A stretch of 22,417 bases of DNA from Clostridium sp. UBA2485. Its GTDB lineage: Bacteria; Bacillota; Clostridia; Clostridiales; Clostridiaceae. Made by a program: the position numbers and the translations under genes. Where the stretch lies: contig NZ_DDOV01000061.1 in assembly GCF_002341865.1 (NCBI RefSeq), positions 40,195 to 62,611 on the forward strand, written 5' to 3'. Positions 13,918 through 22,392 of this stretch are shown in pieces (position 1 is the first letter of the stretch; every line of letters starts with the position of its first letter). The notes below the pieces were generated by a model, which saw only the letters and a list, made by a program, of their open reading frames with translations, ran no database searches and had not been told where the DNA came from.

Positions 13918-15597
13918 ATGAGAGAATGTATTAAGAAAAATAAACTACTATTAGTATTAACGGTTATATTCAGCGTAGTATCATCAGTAGCTATGGTAGG
14001 ATTATCATTATTTATTCAAACTACTATAGATTATGTTACTGCTGGAAATATGGAAGGTTTTAAAAGGATATTAATATATTCAGTAGGATATGGTATTCTT
14101 ATAGGATTACTATATTTTATATATGATATTTTAAGTAAAATGTTTATTAGAAATTTATTAAAAATGCTAAGAAATAAGGCATTCTTTGGAATACTTAGAA
14201 GAAATTATAAGGATTTCAATTCTAAAAACACAGCGGATTATATTTCAGTATTAACAAATGATATGAAATTAATAGAAGAGAATTACATTGTTCCATTGCT
14301 TTTAATTTTTCAATATGGTGTTATGTTTGTAGTAACAGTTATTCTCTTACTATATTTAAGTCCATTGGTTACATTAGGAATATTCATAAGTATGCTATTA
14401 ATTTTTATAGTACCAAGTTTCTTTGGAAAAGCATTAGAAAAGAAACAATTGGAACTTTCAAATAGGCTATCATTTTTTACCTCTAAACTTAAGGATATAT
14501 TTTCTGGATATGATGTTATTAGGTCATATAATTTAAAAGAGAGTATAGGTAAAGAATTTGAAGAAGAAAATAATAATTTAGCTAATACAAAATTTGCAGC
14601 GGATAAAATATTTGTAGTAAATGAATCTCTATCTCAAACATTGGGCATGGGAACACAATTTGTGGCTATATTTTTATCATCATATTTAGTTATAAAGGGT
14701 AACTTAACCATGGGAATGCTTATTGCCATTGTTCAACTTTCAGGTACTTTTGTACAACCTGTAATAATGATAATGAGCAATCTTCCTAAACTTAATAGTG
14801 TTAAACCTATAATTGAAAGAATTGATGAATTTTCTACCTATAAAGATAATGATTTTATAGGTAAAGATAAACCATACTTTAATAATAATTTAGAGGTGTC
14901 GAACCTGTCTTTTAGCTATGGTAACGGGAGATCTATTATTAATGATATAAGTTTGAAGATAGACAAAAACAAGAAATATGCAATAGTAGGGGGAAGTGGA
15001 TGTGGTAAATCTACTTTAATAAAGCTAATGCTTGGATATTATTCTGATTTTAGCGGAAATATAAAATTTGATGGAAATAGTATTAAGAATTTAAATATAG
15101 AACAATTAAATAAAATGATTTCTATTATACATCAAAATGTTTATATGTTTGATAAAACTATAAAAGATAATATTTGCTTATATAAAGAATTCTCGGAAGA
15201 ACAAATAAATAATGTTTTAAAATTAAGTGGTGTAAATAAATTTATAGAAGAAACATCCAATGGATTAAATTATTTAGTTGGTGAAAATGGCAGCAATCTT
15301 TCAGGCGGACAAAGACAAAGAATTGCAATCGCCAGAGCTCTAATTCAACAAACACCAATACTTGTACTAGATGAAGGTACCTCAGCTATAGATATGCAAA
15401 CAGCCTATGATATAGAAAGTAAGCTTTTAAATATAAAAGATCTAACATTAATCACAATTACTCATAAAATGAGTGAAGAATTATTAAGCTTATATGATGA
15501 GATAATATATATGGAAAATGGACAAATAGTTGAAAGTGGAAACCTTAAAGAACTACTAGAAAAGAAAGAGAAGTTTTTTAATTTCTATACAGTATAA
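13918..15597 (+). CDS. ABC exporter half-transporter (membrane domain plus ATPase)
   Basis: A 559-residue half-transporter that should act as a homodimer or with an unlinked partner. About six membrane segments occupy residues 10-300. The C-terminal ATPase domain has Walker A GGSGCGKS (358-365), an IHQNVYMF Q-loop region, signature LSGGQRQR (461-468), Walker B Asp485-Glu486, and switch His516. All catalytic residues look intact. The N-terminus begins directly at the first membrane segment with no peptidase C39 domain, so bacteriocin-leader cleavage is not expected. AGGAG precedes the ATG. Exported substrate is unknown; drugs, peptides and lipids are all handled by this architecture. The divergent phosphotransferase invites the idea of a joint drug-modifying and drug-exporting unit, which is inference. 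Confidence 0.92.
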   Translation: MRECIKKNKLLLVLTVIFSVVSSVAMVGLSLFIQTTIDYVTAGNMEGFKRILIYSVGYGILIGLLYFIYDILSKMFIRNLLKMLRNKAFFGILRRNYKDFNSKNTADYISVLTNDMKLIEENYIVPLLLIFQYGVMFVVTVILLLYLSPLVTLGIFISMLLIFIVPSFFGKALEKKQLELSNRLSFFTSKLKDIFSGYDVIRSYNLKESIGKEFEEENNNLANTKFAADKIFVVNESLSQTLGMGTQFVAIFLSSYLVIKGNLTMGMLIAIVQLSGTFVQPVIMIMSNLPKLNSVKPIIERIDEFSTYKDNDFIGKDKPYFNNNLEVSNLSFSYGNGRSIINDISLKIDKNKKYAIVGGSGCGKSTLIKLMLGYYSDFSGNIKFDGNSIKNLNIEQLNKMISIIHQNVYMFDKTIKDNICLYKEFSEEQINNVLKLSGVNKFIEETSNGLNYLVGENGSNLSGGQRQRIAIARALIQQTPILVLDEGTSAIDMQTAYDIESKLLNIKDLTLITITHKMSEELLSLYDEIIYMENGQIVESGNLKELLEKKEKFFNFYTV

Positions 15598-15621
15598 GAG
15601 TTATAGGACAAATGTGAACAG

Positions 15622-15665
15622 TAAAATAAAAATTCATCATAGAAATATGGTGAATTTTTATTTTA
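15622..15665 (+). terminator. Terminator after the ABC exporter
   Basis: Nineteen-base arms (15622-15640 and 15647-15665) pair throughout with one G-U, around a six-base loop. The T-rich right arm doubles as the release tract. Confidence 0.8.
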
Positions 15666-15816
15666 TACATATGATGATTGAGCCACTTGATACATGCTAA
15701 AGCTACAGCTTTACTAAACTTATTTCTATTTTTCCTAGAAGAAGTCTCTTAAAAGTATATTGGAAAATAGGACATTGATTATAAAACATGCTAATATATG
15801 AAGTATTATCTATTTA

Positions 15817-15825
15817 TGGTAGAAT
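15817..15825 (+). promoter_or_regulatory. Possible extended -10 promoter of the helicase gene
   Basis: TGGTAGAAT fits the TGnTATAAT form with one mismatch and lies 138 bases before the ATG at 15963. No clear -35 is visible. The rest of the 15666-15962 gap is AT-rich without other recognisable content. Confidence 0.35.
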
Positions 15826-15962
15826 AATAGTAATAATCTGAATTGAAAGAATAAAAAGATTGATTAGCAAAGTAGATATTAAGAAGCTTAGGTAATTAAA
15901 TAGCTATAGAATTAACATTAAGTAAGTTATGATTACAAATTTGCTAAATAAAAGGTAAAGTT

Positions 15963-18488
15963 ATGAGTAGAGATAAAATAGAAGAATTTAATAAAAAAAC
16001 TTATATTATAGAAAATACAAAAGATACTTTAATTAATTTAGACAGCTTAGCACATAAAGAAATAGATACTTTAAGCAATTGTATTACTGGAGATAGTGAT
16101 TTTCTTTTACCAAGACTTAAGGAGGCTTTTAAAAAAGCTAAATATATTGATATAATAGTCGCTTTTTTGATGGAATCAGGGGTAAAACTTATAGCAGAAG
16201 ATTTAAAAGAAGCTATAGAAAGAGGTGCGAGTATAAGAATACTTACAGGAAACTACCTTAACATAACTCAGCCTCAGGCACTTTTTCTTTTAAAAGATGC
16301 ACTTTCTGACAAAGTGGATTTAAGATTTTATAATGTACCTAATAAATCCTTCCATCCTAAGGCTTATATATTTGAATATGAAGAGGATGGAGATATATTT
16401 ATTGGATCTTCAAATATTTCAAAATCCGCTTTAACAAGTGGTATAGAGTGGAATTATAGAATTTCTAAGAATAGTAATAAGAGAGATTTTCAGAAATATA
16501 AAGATACCTTTGAAAATCTTTTTAACAATTATTCTGTTATAGTAGATGATAATGAATTAGATAGATATTCAAAGAAGTGGAAAAGACCAAAGTTATTTTT
16601 AGATTTAGAAAAAGTTGAAGATAATGAGGAAGAAAAGAAAATAATAAATTATCCTGTCCCTAAAGGAGGTCAAATAGAAGCATTATATAAACTGAAAAAG
16701 TTTAGAAAAGAAGGTTTTGACAGAGGGTTAGTTGTAGCAGCTACAGGCATCGGAAAAACTTATTTAGCAGCCTTTGATTCAAAAGATTTTTCAAAGGTAT
16801 TATTTATAGCTCATAGAGAAGAAATATTAAAACAGGCTAAAGAATCTTTTGCTTGTGTTAGACCTAATACTAATATGGGATTTTTTACGGGAGAAGAAAA
16901 GAGTAAGGATGTAAATATTCTATTTGCTACAGTACAAACTTTGGGGCGTAAGGAATATTTAAGCCAGGAATACTTTAAAAGAGATTATTTTGATTACATA
17001 ATTATAGATGAATTTCACCATGCTGTATCTAAAAATTATAGCAATATATTAGAGTATTTTACACCAAAATTTTTACTTGGATTAACAGCCACTCCAGAGA
17101 GAATGGATAATAGAGACGTATTTGAAATATGCAATCATGAAGTGGTTTATGAAGTAAGGCTTAAAGAGGCGATCAATAAGGGATGGCTAGTACCTTTTAG
17201 ATATTATGGTATTTATGATGAAACAGATTATAAAAGGATAAGTTTTAAAAATGGTAAGTATGATGGTTCAGAGTTAGAAAAAGCTCTAATGATAGAAAAA
17301 AGAGCAGATTTAATATTAAATCATTATAAAAGATATAATAGCAAAAGAGCTTTAGGTTTTTGTTCTAGTAGAAATCATGCAAATTATATGGCGAAGTACT
17401 TTTCCGAAAATGGAGTAGAGGCATATGCTGTACTCAGTGGAGAAAAAATGGAATATTCTATGGAAAGAGAAGAAGCTATAAACAAATTTAAAAATGGAGA
17501 AATAAAAGTTCTATTTTCTGTAGACATGTTTAATGAGGGATTAGATATTACTTCTATAGATATGGTTATGTTTTTAAGACCAACTGAGTCTCCTACAATA
17601 TTTTTGCAGCAACTTGGTAGAGGGCTTAGAAGACATAAAAATAAAAAGTATGTTAATGTATTAGATTTTATAGGCAACTATAAAAAAGCTAATTTAATAC
17701 CATTTTTTCTAAGTGGAGATATAAAAAATATAGACCCAAAAGGTAAGGATAGATATATTCAAAGAGCAGAAGAATATCCAGAAGATTGCATTGTAAATTT
17801 TGATTTTAGGTTAGCAGATTTATTTAAGAAGATGGAAGAGGAACAAAAGAAGATAACAGATAGAATAATAGAAGAATTTTATAGAGTAAAATTTGAAGTA
17901 GGAGAAAGACCAACAAGACTTCAAATGTATAAATACATGGATGATGATATTTATAACAATATACGTTCAAATGCTAAAATGAACATTTTCAATGATTACT
18001 TAGGATTTTTAAATAGCATAAATGAGCTTACAGAAGGTGAAAAGGAGCTTATAAACACTCCAGCTCGTGAATTTATAAAGAAAATTGAAAGTACATCTAT
18101 GAGTAAAACCTATAAAATGCCTTTACTTCTAGCCTTTTATAATGAAGGAGATTTTAAACTTACTGTAACAGAAGATGAAATATACATAAGCTTCAAGGAA
18201 TTTTATAGCAAACCTTCAAATAGTGTAGATCTACTAAAGGACAAGTCTAGCAAGGACTATAAGACTTGGGGGAAAAAAGAGTATTTAAAAATAGCTAAAA
18301 ATCCAAGAGATGCCTTTGTAAACTCCGCAGGGGAGTTCTTTAAAGATTACGGGGGCAGTTATTCAATAAGTGAAGAGTTAAAGGAATTTGAAAATAATAA
18401 AATATTCATAGAACATTTTAAGGATGTTATAGATTATAGAACTAGTAGATTTTATAAAGAGAGATTAGACAAAAAGGAAGAGGGCTAA
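15963..18488 (+). CDS. PLD-like nuclease / superfamily 2 DEAD-DEAH helicase fusion
   Basis: An 841-residue multidomain protein. Residues about 45-200 form a phospholipase-D-like domain: His131-Pro-Lys133, a Glu at the usual Asp position, and GSSN (148-151) followed by an IEWN segment, as in PLD-type restriction nucleases. Residues about 215-600 are an SF2 helicase. Walker A is TGIGKT (261-266), motif II Asp349-Glu350-Phe-His352, motif III TATP (375-378), and motif VI QLGRGLRR (Gln550 to Arg557). The last 230 residues (YKMPLLLAFY and after) are a helicase-associated region I cannot name; I do not see clear DUF3427 hallmarks. The combination suggests a DNA translocase coupled to cleavage, in repair or in defence against foreign DNA. 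No methyltransferase or other restriction partner is adjacent. AAAGGT precedes the ATG. A terminator hairpin follows. Confidence 0.85.
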   Translation: MSRDKIEEFNKKTYIIENTKDTLINLDSLAHKEIDTLSNCITGDSDFLLPRLKEAFKKAKYIDIIVAFLMESGVKLIAEDLKEAIERGASIRILTGNYLNITQPQALFLLKDALSDKVDLRFYNVPNKSFHPKAYIFEYEEDGDIFIGSSNISKSALTSGIEWNYRISKNSNKRDFQKYKDTFENLFNNYSVIVDDNELDRYSKKWKRPKLFLDLEKVEDNEEEKKIINYPVPKGGQIEALYKLKKFRKEGFDRGLVVAATGIGKTYLAAFDSKDFSKVLFIAHREEILKQAKESFACVRPNTNMGFFTGEEKSKDVNILFATVQTLGRKEYLSQEYFKRDYFDYIIIDEFHHAVSKNYSNILEYFTPKFLLGLTATPERMDNRDVFEICNHEVVYEVRLKEAINKGWLVPFRYYGIYDETDYKRISFKNGKYDGSELEKALMIEKRADLILNHYKRYNSKRALGFCSSRNHANYMAKYFSENGVEAYAVLSGEKMEYSMEREEAINKFKNGEIKVLFSVDMFNEGLDITSIDMVMFLRPTESPTIFLQQLGRGLRRHKNKKYVNVLDFIGNYKKANLIPFFLSGDIKNIDPKGKDRYIQRAEEYPEDCIVNFDFRLADLFKKMEEEQKKITDRIIEEFYRVKFEVGERPTRLQMYKYMDDDIYNNIRSNAKMNIFNDYLGFLNSINELTEGEKELINTPAREFIKKIESTSMSKTYKMPLLLAFYNEGDFKLTVTEDEIYISFKEFYSKPSNSVDLLKDKSSKDYKTWGKKEYLKIAKNPRDAFVNSAGEFFKDYGGSYSISEELKEFENNKIFIEHFKDVIDYRTSRFYKERLDKKEEG

Positions 18489-18567
18489 AGTATAGAATAT
18501 AGTTTTGAATATAAGTGAAAATAACCAATATAGATAAAAATATTATTCAGAAATATGATTATACTAT

Positions 18568-18619
18568 AAAAGCACATGTATCTAATTCCTACAGTTTAGG
18601 AAAAGATATCATGTGCTTT
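18568..18619. terminator. Bidirectional hairpin between convergent genes
   Basis: AAAGCACATG...TATCT (18568-18583) pairs with AGATA...CATGTGCTTT (18604-18619). An inner stem TTCCTA/TAGGAA makes the structure almost fully paired. T-rich bases on both outer sides suit termination of the helicase gene and of the MazG-like gene. Confidence 0.75.
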
Positions 18620-18630
18620 ATTGTTGACTA

Positions 18631-18945
18631 TTAATCCTCATAAACTCTTTCAAGAACAATTCCTTCTTTAAATCCGCCTCTCTCAAGCTTTTTTTCTTCT
18701 CTTTTCTTTAAAAGATCTTCTTCAGAATATCCTAAAGCAGAGGAAAGTCCAAATATAACTTCCATTAAATCTGCAAGTTCTTCTAAATTTTTGTCTTGAG
18801 AAAATTCCAAGGCTTCTTCTTGTAATTTTGCCTCAAGTAGTGAAACAAGTTCTTCAGCTTTAGCATAATGTATATCAAACTTTTTACCTGCATTTTCTAT
18901 TATTTCAGGGATGTTGTCCCTTACTAGTTTGTCGTAGATTTTCAT
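18631..18945 (-). CDS. MazG-like phosphoribosyl-ATP pyrophosphohydrolase family protein
   Basis: A 104-residue all-alpha nucleotide pyrophosphohydrolase-like protein. It opens with KIYDKLVRDNIPEII, the signature start of the COG4997-type branch. The metal-binding set of the MazG/HisE fold is present: Glu43, Glu44 and Glu47, then Glu56 and Asp59 in EELADLMEV. Members hydrolyse nucleoside triphosphates or related compounds to the monophosphate and pyrophosphate, often as house-cleaning enzymes; the true substrate here is unknown. It is not HisE itself, as no histidine genes are near. AGGAGGT lies ahead of the ATG. It converges on the PLD-helicase gene, sharing the hairpin between them. Confidence 0.88.
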   Translation of the reverse strand: MKIYDKLVRDNIPEIIENAGKKFDIHYAKAEELVSLLEAKLQEEALEFSQDKNLEELADLMEVIFGLSSALGYSEEDLLKKREEKKLERGGFKEGIVLERVYED

Positions 18946-19164
18946 TTGAGTACCTCCTAAAAATTAGTATGGCTTAATTATAAGTAGTATTTTAGTGGGA
19001 AGCAAGAAATATTGTGGAATGAATAATTAAAATTAAGCTAGGTGGATTTATGTTAATATTATTTAAGGTATTATTATAGATTCATATCATTTTTATAAAA
19101 TCATTTTTATTAAATTTTATTTCTTTATTATATAGGATTTTTTATACTACTAAAGAATAGTTTG

Positions 19165-19232
19165 AATTTCTCAGCCTTTGTTGAGAAATGTCCATAATTG
19201 TGAACTGTGAATTGTGCATTGTGAATTAAATT
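19165..19232 (-). repeat. Inverted, truncated copy of the 8115 repeat
   Basis: On the minus strand this reads AATTCACAATGCACAATTC..., then GGACATTTCTCA...GCTGAGAAAT, in the same order as copy 1 at 8115-8200. It lacks the GGCGAACA palindrome. It is the main content of the 397-base gap between the MazG-like gene and rubrerythrin; the remainder, 18960-19160, is AT-rich without recognisable features. Confidence 0.7.
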
Positions 19233-19251
19233 ATCTTTATCCCCCACACTG

Positions 19252-19280
19252 TTGTAGCAAAAGCATATATTTGTTATAAT
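19252..19280 (+). promoter_or_regulatory. Promoter of the rubrerythrin gene
   Basis: TTGTAG (19252-19257), a 17-base spacer and TATAAT (19275-19280), the latter extended by TG at 19272-19273. This is a strong promoter, in keeping with an abundant stress protein. I see no clear PerR box. Confidence 0.7.
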
Positions 19281-19342
19281 CTACATAAAGGAAAACTTTG
19301 TTATACAAATGTATTTTAAAGATGGTAGGAGGTATTACACTT

Positions 19343-19882
19343 ATGAGTAACTTAAAAGGAACAAAAACAGAGAAAAATTTAATGGAAGCATTTGCAGGAG
19401 AGTCACAAGCTAGAAATAAATATACTTATTATGCTTCAAAAGCAAAAAAAGAAGGATATGTTCAAATAGCAGAAATATTTGAAGAAACTGCTAGAAATGA
19501 GAAAGAGCATGCTAAGATTTGGTACAAGCTATTACATGATGGTATTGGAGATACAGCTGCAAATTTAAAAGATGCTGCTGCTGGAGAAAACTATGAGTGG
19601 ACAGATATGTATGCTAAATTTGCAAAGGAAGCTAAAGAAGAAGGCTTTGATAAAATAGCATTTCTTTTCGAAGAAGTTGGCAAAATAGAAAAAGAGCATG
19701 AATCAAGATATCTTGCACTTCTTAAAAATTTAGAAGAAGGAAAAGTATTTAAAAAAGAAGAAAAAGCTATATGGAAATGTTCAAACTGTGGATTCATCTA
19801 TGAAGGAGAAGAAGCTCCACAAATGTGTCCAGTATGTGCGCATCCACAAGCTTATTTTGCAATGGAAGCTAAAAATTATTAA
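19343..19882 (+). CDS. rbr: Rubrerythrin
   Basis: A 179-residue rubrerythrin, the peroxide reductase of anaerobes. The N-terminal four-helix diiron domain has Glu20 (AGESQARN), Glu53 and His56 (NEKEH), Glu82 and Glu85 (GENYEW), and Glu116 and His119 (EKEHE). The C-terminal rubredoxin domain binds one iron through Cys146, Cys149, Cys162 and Cys165. The ATG at 19343 is preceded by AGGAGG at 19327-19332; an upstream in-frame TTG at 19298 has no such site and would add a stretch not found in the family. It is single-gene, with its own promoter and terminator. It faces the rubredoxin-containing flavoprotein gene, which could be an electron partner. Confidence 0.96.
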   Translation: MSNLKGTKTEKNLMEAFAGESQARNKYTYYASKAKKEGYVQIAEIFEETARNEKEHAKIWYKLLHDGIGDTAANLKDAAAGENYEWTDMYAKFAKEAKEEGFDKIAFLFEEVGKIEKEHESRYLALLKNLEEGKVFKKEEKAIWKCSNCGFIYEGEEAPQMCPVCAHPQAYFAMEAKNY

Positions 19883-19902
19883 TTAAATATATATTAGAAT
19901 TA

Positions 19903-19946
19903 AAACCCTATGAAAATCTATATAATTAATGATTTTCATAGGGTTT
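19903..19946. terminator. Bidirectional terminator between rubrerythrin and the flavoprotein gene
   Basis: AAACCCTATGAAAATC (19903-19918) and GATTTTCATAGGGTTT (19931-19946) are a perfect 16-bp inverted repeat. TATTTTATTTATT follows on the plus strand and TTAATTCTAATAT on the minus strand. Confidence 0.9.
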
Positions 19947-19959
19947 ATTTTATTTATTA

Positions 19960-21372
19960 TTAAACATGAGGAATATTTGTATACTTTGATATTTCTGAAT
20001 TAGCTGTACATAAATCTTCTACGCTTAAATCATGAATATCACTATGACCAGATATTCTAGCAAATGTTTTTAATTCTTCTAAGCTTGCATCTAAGAAATT
20101 AGCTACACGTTTAGCACTTTTTTCTATTTTAAATCTACTTCTTAAATTCTCATCTTGAGTTGCACATCCTACTGGACATTTTCCACCATTACAAATACGA
20201 TACTGTTGGCAAGCAGCTGCCATCATAGCAGAACTACCAATTGCTACAGCATCAGCTCCCATTGCAATTGCTTTTGCAAAATCTGAGGAAACTCTAAGTC
20301 CTCCTGTAATTACTAAATCAATGTCAAGATTATGCTTGTCTATATATTTTTTAGCTCTATATAATGCAAAAATAGTTGGTATTGAAGTTGCATCTCTAAG
20401 TAATTTAGGACTAGCTCCTGTTGCACCTCCACGTCCATCAATTGTTACAAAATCTGGTTTTGCATAAGTTATAAATTCCATATCTCTTTCAATATGACCT
20501 GCTGCAATCTTTATTCCAATTGGTCTTCCACCAGATAACTCTCTTAAATCATCCACTAATTTTTTTAAGTCTTTTTTTGAGTTAATCTCTTCAAAGCGGG
20601 AAGGACTTATTATATCTTCTCCCATAGGCTTATTTCTGATTTTAGCAATTTCTTCTGTTACTTTTTCCCCAGGAAGATGTCCCCCCATTCCTGGCTTAGT
20701 TCCTTGTCCAATTTTTATTTCTATAGCATCTGCTCTTTTTAAGTTTTCTGCTGTAACGCTGTATTTATTAGGCACATATTCAAATATGTATTTGTAAGAA
20801 GCATCTATTTCTTCAGGTAAAATACCACCTTCGCCACTACACATAGCAGTTTTATTTTCTGCTGAACCTTTTGCTAATGCTATTTTTAGTTCCTTAGATA
20901 ATGCACCAAAAGACATATGTGTAATATAAATAGGACTTTCAATTACCATAGGTTTCTTTGCTTTTTTACCTATAATAGTTTGTGTGTTTACAAAATCATG
21001 TTCATTTAAAGGAAATGGATTTAATTGTGCCCCTAAGATTAAAATATCATCCCAAGAAATAATAGGTAATTGTGTTCTCATAGGAGATATAACTGATTTC
21101 CCTGTTTTAGCCATCTCGTGTATAATAGGCATATGTGTTTCTATATCATCACTATTTCTTGTATATTCCCCTAAATAATCTAATGAATCCATTTTGTTTT
21201 CACTTTCAATAGATGTATCCGCTTCAGATTTATCATTATTAATTTGTTCAAACATACTCTTTGGAGCAGTACATAAAGGACATGTCCAGCTCTCATCTAA
21301 TTCTGCAAATGATTTTTCATTATTTGATTCATCATAGATATAACCACAAATAGTACATTTATACATTTTCAT
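19960..21372 (-). CDS. Rubredoxin-glutamate synthase-like FMN protein
   Basis: A 470-residue two-domain protein. Residues 1-45 are a rubredoxin with Cys6/Cys9 and Cys31/Cys34. Residues about 85-460 are the FMN-binding TIM barrel of the glutamate synthase large subunit central domain. Visible are a GEGG motif, GQGTKPGMGGHLPG, the flavin-site segments GIKIAAGH and IDGRGGATGASP, and a cluster CNGGKCPVGC (Cys394, Cys399, Cys403), the 3Fe-4S ligand pattern. The amidotransferase domain of true GltB is absent. Archaeal-type glutamate synthases have this short form, but the fused rubredoxin suggests electrons come through it. The actual reaction is unsettled: glutamate synthesis or another FMN-dependent redox step. 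The ATG at 21372 has AAGGGG upstream. It is a single gene, convergent with rubrerythrin. Confidence 0.88.
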   Translation of the reverse strand: MKMYKCTICGYIYDESNNEKSFAELDESWTCPLCTAPKSMFEQINNDKSEADTSIESENKMDSLDYLGEYTRNSDDIETHMPIIHEMAKTGKSVISPMRTQLPIISWDDILILGAQLNPFPLNEHDFVNTQTIIGKKAKKPMVIESPIYITHMSFGALSKELKIALAKGSAENKTAMCSGEGGILPEEIDASYKYIFEYVPNKYSVTAENLKRADAIEIKIGQGTKPGMGGHLPGEKVTEEIAKIRNKPMGEDIISPSRFEEINSKKDLKKLVDDLRELSGGRPIGIKIAAGHIERDMEFITYAKPDFVTIDGRGGATGASPKLLRDATSIPTIFALYRAKKYIDKHNLDIDLVITGGLRVSSDFAKAIAMGADAVAIGSSAMMAAACQQYRICNGGKCPVGCATQDENLRSRFKIEKSAKRVANFLDASLEELKTFARISGHSDIHDLSVEDLCTANSEISKYTNIPHV

Positions 21373-21638
21373 ATCATACCCCTTCTTTCGTTATAATTAA
21401 ATTACATCATCATATTATTATAACATAATTTAACTATTAATCTGATAAGGGTAACGATACTATAGTAAAATTCGTCAAAATAAACCTTATTGTGGTTTTT
21501 ATATGTAATTAAGAATATTTAGTTATTAGAATATATATTAATTTATTAAGATAGTAGTTTAAATCTTAAAAGGAATGATTTCTATAATGAAGAATATAGA
21601 AAAATAGTGGCAAAAAAATAAAATAGGGGGATAATATT

Positions 21639-22340
21639 ATGAAAGTAACTGTCATTTATGGAGCAATGCATAAAGGGAGTACATATAATTGTGTTCAGGA
21701 ACTTTTAAAAAATTTTACAGATGCACAAGTAACAGAATTTTTCTTACCAAAGGATATACCACATTTTTGCAATGGCTGCTTTTCTTGTTTTTTAAAAGGA
21801 GAAAATACTTGCCCTCATTATGGCCCAGTTAATAATATTAAACAATCTATGCTTGAAGCAAATTTAATTATTTTGGCATCACCAGTGTATGTATGCGATG
21901 TTAGCGGTCAAATGAAAGCTTTGTTAGATCACTTTGGCTATATATGGATGTCTCATAGACCTGAGCGTTTAATGTTCAATAAAATAGGATTAGTTTTATC
22001 AACAGCAGCAGGTGCTGGCACCTCACATACTAATAAAACTATGAAAAAATCCCTTGATTTTTGGGGATTGAAAAGAGTTTTCTCATTTAAGAAAAATGTT
22101 GGAGCTATGAGCTGGGAAGAGGTAAATAGTAAAACTAAAGATCAAATTATAAAGGAACTTAGAATTCTTGCTGACAAAATTTCTAAAACTGTGGCAAAAT
22201 CAAATACTTTGAAGCCTAGATTGTTCACAAAAATTATATTTACTGCTATGAAAGGTATGCAAAAAAAGAATAGCTGGAATGAGACTGATAGGAATTATTG
22301 GAAAGAGCAAGGTTGGCTTGAAGGGAAAAAGCCGTGGTAG
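21639..22340 (+). CDS. NAD(P)H-dependent FMN reductase / iron-sulfur flavoprotein-like
   Basis: A 233-residue flavodoxin-fold protein. The phosphate-binding loop for FMN is near residues 8-16 (GAMHKGSTY), and ASPVYVCDVSGQMKALLDH around 81-98 is the second family signature. Four cysteines, Cys44, Cys47, Cys50 and Cys58 (CX2CX2CX7C), match the compact motif that binds a 4Fe-4S cluster in iron-sulfur flavoproteins, so it may carry both FMN and a cluster. The C-terminal 40 residues (NSWNETDRNYW) are an extension I do not recognise by function. GGGGG lies eight bases before the ATG. A weak TATAAT at 21583-21588 may be its -10. Probable role: electron transfer or quinone, nitro or oxygen reduction; partner unknown. 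Confidence 0.85.
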   Translation: MKVTVIYGAMHKGSTYNCVQELLKNFTDAQVTEFFLPKDIPHFCNGCFSCFLKGENTCPHYGPVNNIKQSMLEANLIILASPVYVCDVSGQMKALLDHFGYIWMSHRPERLMFNKIGLVLSTAAGAGTSHTNKTMKKSLDFWGLKRVFSFKKNVGAMSWEEVNSKTKDQIIKELRILADKISKTVAKSNTLKPRLFTKIIFTAMKGMQKKNSWNETDRNYWKEQGWLEGKKPW

Positions 22341-22392
22341 TGTATTAAATATTAATATAAAATTTTTAATAATTGCTCATTTTCCATTAGCT

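Noticed and set aside
13918..15597. Bacteriocin exporter with a leader peptidase
   Set aside because: The protein begins at its first membrane segment with no C39 peptidase domain, and no small double-glycine precursor gene is visible nearby.
15963..18488. Assignment of the helicase as a type I or type III restriction subunit
   Set aside because: No methyltransferase or specificity subunit is adjacent, and the nuclease domain is PLD-like rather than PD-(D/E)XK.
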